Assembly: GCA_002862135.1 (NCBI GenBank)
Contig: PKCI01000063.1
Location: 1 to 43,427 of the forward strand
DNA: 43,427 nt
Origin: Verrucomicrobiota bacterium
Lineage (GTDB): Bacteria > Verrucomicrobiota > Verrucomicrobiia > Verrucomicrobiales > DEV007
Reading direction: 5' to 3'
Made by a program: the position numbers and the translations under genes. This document shows, one piece after another, positions 11,716-20,296 of the stretch; within the stretch, counting starts at the first letter, position 1, and each line of letters opens with the position of its first letter. The notes beneath the pieces were generated by a model. It did no database searches. It was not told the origin of the DNA and saw nothing but the letters and a program-made list of their open reading frames with translations.

Positions 11716-14211
11716 CTAACCGAAGAGGGTCATCTGGGGATCGTCTTCAACAGGCTCTTCCTTGACCTCGGAAGGTTTCTTCTTCGGTGGTGGAGATACT
11801 TTTTCTTCGACGTCTTCGCTGCCTTCAAGCCCCGTCAAAATCTGTTTAGCACGGTCAATAATGGAAACCGGCAGCCCGGCCAACCTCGCCACCTGGATGC
11901 CGTAACTCTTATCAGCAGCTCCCGGCAGAATCTGGCGAAGAAAGATGATCTGATCATTCCATTCGCGGACAGCGATATAGTAATTGTTCACCGCCTGGCG
12001 TGACACCGCGAGTTGAGTCAATTCATGATAGTGTGTCGCAAAGAGTGTGCGACATCCGACTTCATCGTGAAGGTGCTCAACAACGCTCCAGGCGATGGAT
12101 AAACCATCATAGGTGGCTGTGCCACGCCCGATCTCGTCGAGGATCACAAGGCTGTTTTCCGTCGCATGATTGGCAATCAAAGCGGTCTCGGTCATTTCGA
12201 CCATAAAAGTTGATTGCCCCTTGGCCAAATCATCACTGGCTCCTACCCGTGTAAAGATTCGATCAACCAGCCCCACTTCGGCGCTTTCGGCCGGAACGAA
12301 GCTGCCAATTTGAGCCATCAAGGTGATCAACGCCACCTGTCGAATATAGGTCGACTTACCGGCCATATTCGGCCCAGTGATGAGCATGAACCGGTTGGAG
12401 TCCGGATTCATCTCCGTATCGTTGGGCACAAACTTCTCTTCACCAATATTCTGATCAAGCACAGGGTGACGACCGTGCTTGATAACCAAATTTTGAGAGT
12501 CGTTCAGGAATGGCCGGCAATAATCAAAAAGACGCGCTGTTTCTGCGAAGCCTGCCAACACATCAATCTCGGCGAGAGCCGCAGCGGTTTGCTGAATGGC
12601 TTCGATATGCTCGAGCACGGTTTCTCGAAGATTGAGAAATTCTTCATATTCGAGCGTTTTGAGTCTCTCGTCTGCACCGAGAATCTTATTCTCCACTTCC
12701 TTGAGTTCAGGCGTAATAAAACGCTCCGCGTTAGCCATCGTCTGCTTGCGGGTATACTCCGGGGGTGCCTTATCAAGATGGGTCTTGGTGATTTCAATGA
12801 AGTAGCCAAAGACGGCGTTATACTTGATCTTAAGGGAGGGAATCCCGGTTCGCTCCTGCTCTTTCGATTGGAGTTCAGCAACCCATTGCTTGCCTTCGCT
12901 GGCAGCACGACGCAACTCGTCGATCGCGTCACTGTAACCATCAGCAAAGATGCCACCCTCCTTGAGAGCCGCAGGAGGCTCCCCGGCGATGGCACCTTCT
13001 AACAAATTTACTAAATCCGTAAAATCCCCAAGGCGGCGAATCAGTTCATCGGCCAGCGACCCTCCCCCGAGAGCGGAAAGGTGTTCGCGAATGTCCGGTA
13101 CCTTGCGAAGAGAACTTTCCAGGGCCTTGAGGTCGCGGGCGTTGCCGGATCCCTGGCTGAGACGACTGATGGTTCGCTCCACGTCGCGGACATCAGAAAA
13201 AGCTTCCCGAATTTCGTGCAGGAGAAACGATTCCCGCATATGGGCTTCGACCAGATCCTGACGGGCCACCAGGGTTTCCAGATTGCGGATCGGATGCAAC
13301 ACCCAGTTGCGAAGTTTACGGGCACCCATTGGAGTCGTGGTCCGGTCGATCGCTCCGAGCAACGAAGTTTTGACCCCGCCCGAGCGGCTCGTGACTAGAT
13401 CGAGATTTGCCTGACTGGACGAATCGATCAACACATAGGTGTCGGTCTGGTAGGCCTGAATAGATCGCAAATGCTGCATGCTGCGCCGTAGCTGCGTTTC
13501 CACATAGTGAATAATTGCACCGGCAGCCCCGATCGCCGGCACCATTCCTTCGCAGCCAAAGCCATCAAGCGACTGGACGTTAAAGTGCTGCTTTAACGCA
13601 TACTCCGCCTGATCGATCAGGAAGGTATAACCATCGTATTCTTGGGCATTGGTCAACAGGTCGAAATCGGCAGCCTGCTCTTCAGAATAGAGAACCTCGC
13701 TGGGGTGGAGGCGAGCGAGTTCGTCTTCTAGCGAAGAGCGATCATGAAATTCGGTCACACGGAATTCGCCCGTGGTATGCTCAATATAGGCGAGGCCAAG
13801 ACGACCCTTAGCCTGAAACACGGCTGCGAGATAGTTTGACCGCGCGGAGTCGAGCAGATTGAGATCATCGATCGTTCCCGCACTGATGATCTGGCTAATC
13901 TCGCGCTCGACGATCTTGCCCGGTTGAGGCTCGGTCGTCTGCTCAGCAAGGGCCACCCGCTTCCCTGCTTTGATAAGCTTGGCCATGTAGCCTTCGGCGG
14001 CGTGATGCGGCACCCCACACATGGGCATGCCGTTGCGCTTCGTCAGCGCGACGTTAAGAAGCGGGGCCGCAACCTTGGCATCTTCGAAAAAGAGCTCGTA
14101 GAAATCCCCGAGGCGGAAGAGCAGCAGGACGTCATCCGGCAGTTCGCGTCGCATCGACTGGTACTGCTGCATCATCGGCGTTAGTTTGCCGCTGGATTTC
14201 TTACTGGCCAT
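11716..14211 (-). CDS. mutS: DNA mismatch repair protein MutS
   Basis: This is the mismatch-recognition ATPase of methyl-independent or methyl-directed repair. The 831 residues are close to the usual 850. The mismatch-contacting Phe-x-Glu is present in FRLGDFYELFFED (F37, E39). The connector and lever domains follow. The Walker A motif GPNMAGKST is at about 613-621, then STFMVEMTETA and the Walker B stretch LVILDEIGRGTATYDG. The dimerisation and processivity tail is short, ending in DDPQMTLFG, a beta-clamp-binding-like motif (QMTLF). mutL is not in the window. It appears to be transcribed alone or with the small secreted protein downstream. Confidence 0.98.
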   Translation of the reverse strand: MASKKSSGKLTPMMQQYQSMRRELPDDVLLLFRLGDFYELFFEDAKVAAPLLNVALTKRNGMPMCGVPHHAAEGYMAKLIKAGKRVALAEQTTEPQPGKIVEREISQIISAGTIDDLNLLDSARSNYLAAVFQAKGRLGLAYIEHTTGEFRVTEFHDRSSLEDELARLHPSEVLYSEEQAADFDLLTNAQEYDGYTFLIDQAEYALKQHFNVQSLDGFGCEGMVPAIGAAGAIIHYVETQLRRSMQHLRSIQAYQTDTYVLIDSSSQANLDLVTSRSGGVKTSLLGAIDRTTTPMGARKLRNWVLHPIRNLETLVARQDLVEAHMRESFLLHEIREAFSDVRDVERTISRLSQGSGNARDLKALESSLRKVPDIREHLSALGGGSLADELIRRLGDFTDLVNLLEGAIAGEPPAALKEGGIFADGYSDAIDELRRAASEGKQWVAELQSKEQERTGIPSLKIKYNAVFGYFIEITKTHLDKAPPEYTRKQTMANAERFITPELKEVENKILGADERLKTLEYEEFLNLRETVLEHIEAIQQTAAALAEIDVLAGFAETARLFDYCRPFLNDSQNLVIKHGRHPVLDQNIGEEKFVPNDTEMNPDSNRFMLITGPNMAGKSTYIRQVALITLMAQIGSFVPAESAEVGLVDRIFTRVGASDDLAKGQSTFMVEMTETALIANHATENSLVILDEIGRGTATYDGLSIAWSVVEHLHDEVGCRTLFATHYHELTQLAVSRQAVNNYYIAVREWNDQIIFLRQILPGAADKSYGIQVARLAGLPVSIIDRAKQILTGLEGSEDVEEKVSPPPKKKPSEVKEEPVEDDPQMTLFG

Positions 14212-14331
14212 GGATGAAAACGGAGAACCCCTACCTTAGATAATCAGTGGTGACGGGCAAGGGAGAAACAGTGGGGCGCGCTAAATCCGACTTGCCGGTC
14301 GCACGAGAGCACGACTCTCTTTTTTCGTGGC

Positions 14332-14952
14332 TCACTCCTCCAACCCGTTTTTCCATTTCCGAAAAGCTTTCACCCTCGGGGCCATGTAATCGGCCACTTC
14401 CTCGAAACTGAGCGGACGGTAATCCGTCACGTCCACCCCCACATCGCGGGCCAGGAGCCTCGGGTTGGCGGCATCCTCCTCCTGAAGACGGCCGTGAACA
14501 TGACCATAGAGATGCCAAGCCCCGTGGAACGACTTGTCCCAACTACGCATCGGGTAGTGGTTCAACCAGATCTTTTGCCCCTGGTGCTTGATCATCCCCT
14601 GCTCCATCGTCCGCTGGAAAATATCTTTGTAGGACGGCAGGTCATGATTTCCCCAGACCAAGTTTACCTCTCGGCAACGAATCCGATCCCGATAGGCCGT
14701 GGCCTGCTCAAGTGGTGCGAGCGAAAAATCACCCACCACCCAGAGCACATCCGTCTCCGCGACCTGTTCATTGATGGCGTCGATCAGAGCGTCGTCATGA
14801 CTATGCACGGTTTCGCTCGAAACACTCCATCCGCCGCACCGATCATGCATCGCCTGCTCTCTCTCCGAATCCGATAAGAAGGGCCGATTGCAATACTTGA
14901 TGATATTGCCGTGCCCAAGATGAAGATCAGCTGTGAACCATATTTGTGACAT
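14332..14952 (-). CDS. Calcineurin-like metallophosphoesterase
   Basis: This 206-residue protein has the full set of binuclear-metal motifs: ADLHLGH at about 8-14, GDFS, GNHD and the final GHVHG. This fold hydrolyses phosphomono- or diesters; the natural substrate is not predictable from sequence. There is no signal peptide, so it is cytosolic. The ATG at 14952 starts two residues before the first beta strand and is preferred over an in-frame start at 14973. The C-terminus is basic (APRVKAFRKWKNGLEE). It is the gene upstream of mutS on the same strand, with 120 bases between them. Confidence 0.88.
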   Translation of the reverse strand: MSQIWFTADLHLGHGNIIKYCNRPFLSDSEREQAMHDRCGGWSVSSETVHSHDDALIDAINEQVAETDVLWVVGDFSLAPLEQATAYRDRIRCREVNLVWGNHDLPSYKDIFQRTMEQGMIKHQGQKIWLNHYPMRSWDKSFHGAWHLYGHVHGRLQEEDAANPRLLARDVGVDVTDYRPLSFEEVADYMAPRVKAFRKWKNGLEE

Positions 14953-15207
14953 TGTCAGGATTATGGGAAGCACTTTTCTAATTAGAAAAATTAATGCTTG
15001 GCCTCCGCAGAATTAAAAAATAGAGCAACGAACAAGATCAGATTGCAAGAACGGATCGAATCGATTTCTCTGGATATCCCAATACCCCGTTCTGCTTGCG
15101 ATGCATCGGCGTGGCGTCGACTCGATCTGGGAGTCATTTCAAGTAGATTTTCGACTCGCCCAGGCCCCGCTCGACCACCACCGAGCAATGATGTCATCAT
15201 CAATTCA

Positions 15208-17034
15208 CTAGCCTAACATCAAGCGATCAATCATCGCATTGACCTTTTCGGATGAGAGACCCGGCACAGCTTCGAGGTCGTCAAAAGTTTCAAACGGACG
15301 ATACTCAATGATGGCTTCGGCCAGTTTTGGACCAATACCCGGCAGCGTCTGCAACTCCTCTGCGGTAGCGTGATTCATGTCAATCACCGGACCAGAGGGA
15401 GCACAGGCTTCGTCATCGTGAAAACCATCATCATAGTCATCATGGGCCGCTGGTGCTCCATCGGATTTATCCGCTTCAGCAGACTCCCCTTCACGATCTG
15501 TGGAATCTTCGTCCACAGGCTCGAGGTCTTCTTTTTCGACATGATCACTTTCGAACCCTTCGTCTTCGCGATTCGACCGGTCCTGATTTGACTTTGAATC
15601 GTCGCCTTCGCCGTGGTGATGGTCATCGTAGTGACCGTCGTGGTCGTCTTCGTGCCAACTTTCGTCGAACTCAGCATGATCCGCATCAAAGTCGTAATGC
15701 TCATCGTGTTCCTGACCAAGGTAGCTATCACGCGCTACAGTCTCATCGTTGCCGTGGTCGGCACGATCACTATGATCGTCGTCATAGAGATGGGCGTGCT
15801 CCTTCTCATACTGTTCGATCTCCGCTTTGTGGATCTCGGACTTTTCCACCTCGCTCAGGTCGTCAGGATTCTTGGAATAGAGCTGCTCCAGGCGGGTCAT
15901 TTTAGCCTGTTCTTCGGCCAGCATCTTTTTCTCACGACCTCGCTCAATGAAGGAGGCAATGATGATACAGATTTCGTATAGCAGGATCATCGGCCCAGCG
16001 AGGAGACCCAGGGTCATTAGGTCAGGCGGCGTCAATATGGCCGCCGCAACCATAATGATAATCCACGCGTAAGTCCGGGTCGCCCGCATCACACGAGCGG
16101 TGAGCAGTTCAAGCTTCACCAAAATCGAAACCACCACCGGAAGCTGGAAACTGATGCCGAAGACGAGGACTAGTCGCGAAATAAACGCAATATATTCGCC
16201 GATGCGGTAGAGACTTCTTCCGCCTTTGGATTCGACCAGGACAAGCATGTCTCGAGAATCATCGTAGCGCAGGGCGAAATTGGAACTTTGCATGGTCGCG
16301 AACGAATTCTTGATCGCTTCGCGAACTTCCTCACGCATCTCATTGGTCAGCTCGCTCGGGGCGTCCGTATCTTCTTCGGCCTTCGGCTTATCGCCGTCTT
16401 CACCGACAGGCTCGTAAATTTTGCCATCCGCTCCCAGCAGAGAGAAATCCGCAATTGGTTTCTCCATGGCATCGCGAGTGGGATCGATCGAGGCAATTCG
16501 CTCATTTTCGAAGATGTAAAAAAACTTCAACGCGACCGGCGCTGCCATGAAAAATGCGAAACATACACCGACCAGAAAGAGGATGAACCCCACCAGTGCT
16601 CCCGGAATGATGGCTTTCTTTTCGACCTGTCGCAGACCGGGCAGGATGAATTGAAAGCCAAAATAGAGAAGAAAGGGGAAAGAAATGATCACACCGCTGA
16701 AGAACGATAGTTTCAACATCAGGACGATGAATTCTGGCGGACTCAGCGTAATAAGGTCGAGCCGGTCCCACAGCGACACACCATCGGAAATGTTGGCAAT
16801 TGGCATCTTTGCCGGGAGCTGGATCAATTCGAAGATTTTCTTATGAAAAGCAAAACAGGCCACGGTCGCGATTGCGAGTGTCGCGCCGATCTTCATCAGC
16901 GTGTGCCGAAGATCCTCCAGGTGATCTAGAAACGGCTTCTCGTGCGCATCGAAGCCGTCATCAGCCCCCGGGCGTGCTTTGCCCGCGGATTCACGAATGT
17001 GGAATAGTTTTTCGAACGCTGTCTTCAGTATCAT
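15208..17034 (-). CDS. tatC: TatC translocase with long His/Asp-rich tail and C-terminal helix-hairpin-helix domain
   Basis: This is the core membrane subunit of twin-arginine translocation, but at 608 residues it is over twice the usual 250. The TatC part is clear: FLDHLEDLRHTL at about 35-46, SPPEFIVLMLKLSFFSG near 98-114, ILPGLRQVEKK, and YAWIIIMVAAAILTPPDLM before the last helix. An insert of about 100 residues (175-278) sits between helices 3 and 4, in the second periplasmic loop. After helix 6 comes a charged coiled-coil-like stretch, then a His/Asp/Glu-rich linker (about 408-550) and a ComEA-like helix-hairpin-helix (550-607: MNHATAEELQTLPGIGPKLA). Both termini should be cytoplasmic. 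A GTG at 17064 with GAGG upstream could add ten residues. tatA and tatB are not in view. Confidence 0.93.
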   Translation of the reverse strand: MILKTAFEKLFHIRESAGKARPGADDGFDAHEKPFLDHLEDLRHTLMKIGATLAIATVACFAFHKKIFELIQLPAKMPIANISDGVSLWDRLDLITLSPPEFIVLMLKLSFFSGVIISFPFLLYFGFQFILPGLRQVEKKAIIPGALVGFILFLVGVCFAFFMAAPVALKFFYIFENERIASIDPTRDAMEKPIADFSLLGADGKIYEPVGEDGDKPKAEEDTDAPSELTNEMREEVREAIKNSFATMQSSNFALRYDDSRDMLVLVESKGGRSLYRIGEYIAFISRLVLVFGISFQLPVVVSILVKLELLTARVMRATRTYAWIIIMVAAAILTPPDLMTLGLLAGPMILLYEICIIIASFIERGREKKMLAEEQAKMTRLEQLYSKNPDDLSEVEKSEIHKAEIEQYEKEHAHLYDDDHSDRADHGNDETVARDSYLGQEHDEHYDFDADHAEFDESWHEDDHDGHYDDHHHGEGDDSKSNQDRSNREDEGFESDHVEKEDLEPVDEDSTDREGESAEADKSDGAPAAHDDYDDGFHDDEACAPSGPVIDMNHATAEELQTLPGIGPKLAEAIIEYRPFETFDDLEAVPGLSSEKVNAMIDRLMLG

Positions 17035-17274
17035 GAAAAGATTCAATTTTTGAAGGGTTGCCACCTTAGCCTCTTTTTAAAAAACGGCAAAGAGACGCAA
17101 CAGGAGGTCAGTAAATGCGTGATGTTTTGCCTGAATTTTCCAAAAAATCTGGCGTTATCCTCCCCTCTCGACTTGCAAACGGGCCCCCAAATGATAGGTA
17201 GATTTGCTCGGAACTGCAGTTTGGTGGCCTATTTCGGCCCCCGGAAGGAACCCATAGGAGGACAGACAAGACAG

Positions 17275-17517
17275 ATGATCGGTTACGATGAGGATAAGCG
17301 TGGCTCGCAGAATAATCATGCAATTCACACGGAGAAGGTGGTCGCGGACCGGAAGATTTTCTTCCTCGACCTAAAAGAAAATGACCGCGGTCAATTCGTG
17401 AAAATCACCGAAGACGTGCGCGGACGCCGTGATACCATCATGGTGCCAGCCGAGGTCCTTGGCGATTTCATCGATGCGCTCCAAGCCGTCGAAGAAGCTG
17501 CCGAAGGCGAAGAATAA
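17275..17517 (+). CDS. Small PUR-domain (DUF3276-type) nucleic-acid-binding protein
   Basis: This 80-residue protein looks like a single PUR repeat of the PUR-alpha/DUF3276 family known from Bacteroidetes and spirochaetes (for example Borrelia BpuR). The core is VVADRKIFFLDLKENDRGQF followed by VKITEDVRGRRDTIMVPAEV. Such proteins form dimers and bind single-stranded DNA or RNA. The start is fixed by the only in-frame ATG at 17275; an AGGAGG lies upstream at a long spacing of about 14 bases. The acidic tail ends in EEAAEGEE. It is divergent from tatC and 61 bases upstream of yicC, so it may lead that operon. The family call is from memory of the motif pattern. Confidence 0.82.
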   Translation: MIGYDEDKRGSQNNHAIHTEKVVADRKIFFLDLKENDRGQFVKITEDVRGRRDTIMVPAEVLGDFIDALQAVEEAAEGEE

Positions 17518-17578
17518 ACCCGATCACGACCGGGGCCTACCCATTTAAATCCCGGTTTAACCCCCAATTCTTTATATC

Positions 17579-18454
17579 ATGCGCAGCATGACCGGATTCG
17601 GTCGTGGTGAAACCACGACTGGCGGATGGAAAATTGAAGTGGAGCTCTCCGGTGTCAACCGGAAGCAGGTCGACATCTCAGTCAATCTCCCCAACTCCCT
17701 CCTCGAATTTGAGGCTGAAGCGCGGAAACTGCTTTCCGATGCAATCTCACGTGGACGAGTTGGTGCCAAGGTTACCCTCACTCACAGTGGTGGCACTGAG
17801 AATCGCCTCGCTTTCGACCAGAAAATGGCGGCGCATTACGTCGAAGCCGCAAAGTCTCTCTCTCGAAGCACCGGTATCGAGACTCGACTCACTGCCGCTG
17901 ACTTGCTCCGCGCCCCGGGACTTTTCAAAGTCGAGGAGACTATCGCCGATCCCTCTGATATCAAGCCAGCACTCTTTGAGGCCCTTGAGCAAGCTCTCGA
18001 ACAACTCCTCGCCATGCAGCAGCAAGAAGGCGAACATCTCCGCAGCGACCTGCTCGCTCGCATCGAAACCATTGTTGCGGAGGTCAGTAAGATTGAAGAA
18101 CTCGCGCCGACCGTGAAGGAAAGTTACCGCGACAGCCTCCACACCCGCCTCGCTGAAGCTGGGCTCGATGTTGATCTCAACGACGAGCGCCTCCTTCGCG
18201 AAATCGGAATCTTCGCTGAGCGCTGCGATATCTCCGAGGAAATAACCCGCATCGAAAGCCACGTGACTCAGTTCCGTTCCTACATCGAAAGCGACGACCC
18301 TGCGGGGCGCCCTCTCGATTTCCTATGTCAGGAATTTAATCGCGAGCTCAACACCATCGGTAGCAAGGCCAACGACGCCGCCATTGCCCAAGGAGTCGTG
18401 AATTCCAAGACGGAACTCGAGAAAATCCGCGAGCAGGTCCAGAACATACAGTAA
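17579..18454 (+). CDS. yicC: YicC family endoribonuclease
   Basis: This 291-residue protein has the family N-terminus MRSMTGFGRGE and the C-terminal DUF1732 block RPLDFLCQEFNRELNTIGSK, followed by TELEKIREQVQNIQ. The family (YicC in E. coli, YloC in Bacillus) has been reported as a metal-dependent endoribonuclease. The ATG at 17579 has no Shine-Dalgarno sequence and follows CTTTATATC directly. As in many bacteria it lies close upstream of gmk, here with one small gene between. Length is normal and no residue is obviously missing. Confidence 0.95.
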   Translation: MRSMTGFGRGETTTGGWKIEVELSGVNRKQVDISVNLPNSLLEFEAEARKLLSDAISRGRVGAKVTLTHSGGTENRLAFDQKMAAHYVEAAKSLSRSTGIETRLTAADLLRAPGLFKVEETIADPSDIKPALFEALEQALEQLLAMQQQEGEHLRSDLLARIETIVAEVSKIEELAPTVKESYRDSLHTRLAEAGLDVDLNDERLLREIGIFAERCDISEEITRIESHVTQFRSYIESDDPAGRPLDFLCQEFNRELNTIGSKANDAAIAQGVVNSKTELEKIREQVQNIQ

Positions 18455-18496
18455 TTGATCAGGGTTAAGCCGGTCACCCGAACCTGTTAAATCATT

Positions 18497-18976
18497 ATGA
18501 ACCGAACCCTACTCATCCTGACTGGGTTAGTGTTGTTCCTTTCAATCAATTTGGTGCTGATAACGCGCTATCGAATCGTCGCGAATGAAGGTTACCCTAC
18601 CTGGGAGGCCACCAGGAATTTTCTTCTCCGAAGCGGTGAAATCAAAGTCGACCTTCCCAACACCGTCGAAATCGTGAAGGCGCACTGCGACGACCCACGA
18701 GGAAAAGTTCACATTGATGGGAACACGGTGATCACCAAAATCCCAAACTCCTGGTGCGTGATCGAAATTCAGGCGCGGTCGAGGGACGGTATGCACACCT
18801 ATTTCATCAATCCCCAGAAGCTGGAAAACTGGAACCGGATCCACTTTTTCCCGGCCGAAGCTGAGAATCCCCGTACCAGGTTCATCAAGGTCGAGAACGG
18901 TATCACGAAAGCTCACGCCGATATCATTCGAGAGTCGATTCCCATAAAATCGGAAGTTCAGAATGTAAGATCCTAG
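18497..18976 (+). CDS. Membrane-anchored protein of unknown function
   Basis: I do not recognise this 159-residue protein. It begins MNRTLLILTGLVLFLSINLV, a signal anchor at about 4-23, and the rest should be outside the cytoplasm. The soluble part has beta-strand-like stretches such as VHIDGNTVITKIPNSWCVIE and MHTYFINPQKLENWNRIHFF. Two cysteines (in AHCDDP and SWCVIE) could pair. It sits between yicC and gmk, 42 bases from each, in what looks like one transcript. The ATG at 18497 follows TTAAATCATT with no Shine-Dalgarno sequence. Confidence 0.72.
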   Translation: MNRTLLILTGLVLFLSINLVLITRYRIVANEGYPTWEATRNFLLRSGEIKVDLPNTVEIVKAHCDDPRGKVHIDGNTVITKIPNSWCVIEIQARSRDGMHTYFINPQKLENWNRIHFFPAEAENPRTRFIKVENGITKAHADIIRESIPIKSEVQNVRS

Positions 18977-19017
18977 AATCGCGCTAACGTTTCATTTACT
19001 GCATAATTTCTTTACTG

Positions 19018-19671
19018 ATGAGTGACCAGAATCTCAAAAGACGCGGCCTCCTATGCGTGGTCTCCGGCCCGTCTGGTTCGGGCAAGACGACCCTCTGCCG
19101 TCGTTTCTCAGAGGAAGATTCGGACGCGGTCTATGCGGTTTCGGCAACAACGCGCGCTCCGCGCGATGGCGAACAGGACGGTATCGACTACTTTTTCCTA
19201 ACACAGAAAGAATTTGAAGCCCGCACCACTCGCGGTGAGTTTCTCGAGTATGCTGAAGTTCACGGCAATTACTACGGCACCCTCAAGTCAGAGGTCCTCA
19301 ATCATATCGAAGCTGGACGAGACGTGCTGATGGATATCGACGTCCAAGGTGCTGCACTGGTTCGCGGCCAGGACGATCCCGCCATTCAAAAAGCACTCGT
19401 CGACATTTTTATTCTCCTTCCCAGCGAGGAAGAACTGATCAAGCGCCTCAACTTTCGTGGCACTGAGACTCAGAACCAGATCGACCTGCGCCTCAAGAAT
19501 GCCCACGAGGAGATGAGACATTGGCAGCTTTATCTTTACACAGTTGTCAGTGCCGACAAGGAAACTGACTTTTCAAGTTTCAGCGCCATCCTTGCAGGAG
19601 AGCGCTGCCGCTCCAGTCGCCTCATCCCGAGAGCCGAATCGTCCAGCGACCACCCGGAACTAGACTTGTAG
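19018..19671 (+). CDS. gmk: Guanylate kinase
   Basis: Guanylate kinase phosphorylates GMP to GDP with ATP in purine nucleotide synthesis. The P-loop GPSGSGKTT is at 17-25, followed by VSATTRAPRDGEQDGIDYFF, the GMP-binding stretch FLEYAEVHGNYYGT and the DIDVQGA motif. At 217 residues it is about ten longer than usual, because of a polar C-terminal tail (SSRLIPRAESSSDHPELDL) that looks disordered. The ATG at 19018 follows ATTTCTTTACTG. Gene order yicC to gmk to the coenzyme A genes is the common bacterial one, but rpoZ, which often follows gmk, is absent. Confidence 0.97.
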   Translation: MSDQNLKRRGLLCVVSGPSGSGKTTLCRRFSEEDSDAVYAVSATTRAPRDGEQDGIDYFFLTQKEFEARTTRGEFLEYAEVHGNYYGTLKSEVLNHIEAGRDVLMDIDVQGAALVRGQDDPAIQKALVDIFILLPSEEELIKRLNFRGTETQNQIDLRLKNAHEEMRHWQLYLYTVVSADKETDFSSFSAILAGERCRSSRLIPRAESSSDHPELDL

Positions 19672-19729
19672 GACGCAGTGCCGTCCGAAGGGAGTTGCGC
19701 AATCTGCCCGCTGGCCTGATCTTTAAATC

Positions 19730-20290
19730 GTGTCTGACCAACCCACAGGAAAAAACATCGTCATTGGTGTTACCGGATCGATTGCCGCCTATAAGGCGGC
19801 CGATCTCGTGAGCCAATTGGCCAAAAGTGGTCACGAGATTCATGTGGTTATGACCGATGACGCGCAGGAGTTCATCACCCCCTTGACCCTGCAGACTCTT
19901 TCCCGGCAACCCGTTACGACTAATCTCTACGACGAGAAACAAAACTGGCATCCCGGTCACATTGAACTGGCTGACAACGCCGACCTGCTCGTTGTGGCGC
20001 CCGCCACGGCTAACACCATCGCCAAGTTTGCCCAAGGTATAGCTGACGACACGCTCGGAGCCATCCACCTCGCGACCCTGGCACCTGTGCTCATTGCCCC
20101 GGCTATGAACGGGAAGATGTGGGAACATCCTGCTACGAAAGCCAACGTCGATATTCTCAAAGATCGTGGTGTTCACTTCATCGGACCCGAGGAGGGCCTG
20201 CTTGCCTGCGGCTACGAAGGCATCGGACGCCTCTGGCCGGTCGAGGGTATCGAAAAAAAGATCGAGGCCGTTCTGGCCGAAGCTTCCTGA
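19730..20290 (+). CDS. coaC: Phosphopantothenoylcysteine decarboxylase (flavoprotein)
   Basis: This FMN enzyme decarboxylates phosphopantothenoylcysteine to phosphopantetheine in coenzyme A synthesis. The 186 residues match the N-terminal half of the usual CoaBC fusion. Visible motifs are GVTGSIAAYKAADL at 13-26, the active-site His in HIELADNADLLVVAPATANT (His77), PAMNGKMW (Asn127) and the lid Cys in ACGYEGIGR (Cys160). It starts with GTG at 19730 right after TCTTTAAATC. It ends in TGA followed by C, and coaB resumes six bases later in the same reading frame. Confidence 0.94.
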   Translation: MSDQPTGKNIVIGVTGSIAAYKAADLVSQLAKSGHEIHVVMTDDAQEFITPLTLQTLSRQPVTTNLYDEKQNWHPGHIELADNADLLVVAPATANTIAKFAQGIADDTLGAIHLATLAPVLIAPAMNGKMWEHPATKANVDILKDRGVHFIGPEEGLLACGYEGIGRLWPVEGIEKKIEAVLAEAS

Positions 20291-20296
20291 CGCGCC

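Noticed and set aside
14305-14325. GAGAG/CTCTC hairpin with six T on the + strand upstream of mutS
   Set aside because: Stem of only five pairs and no + strand transcript to terminate.
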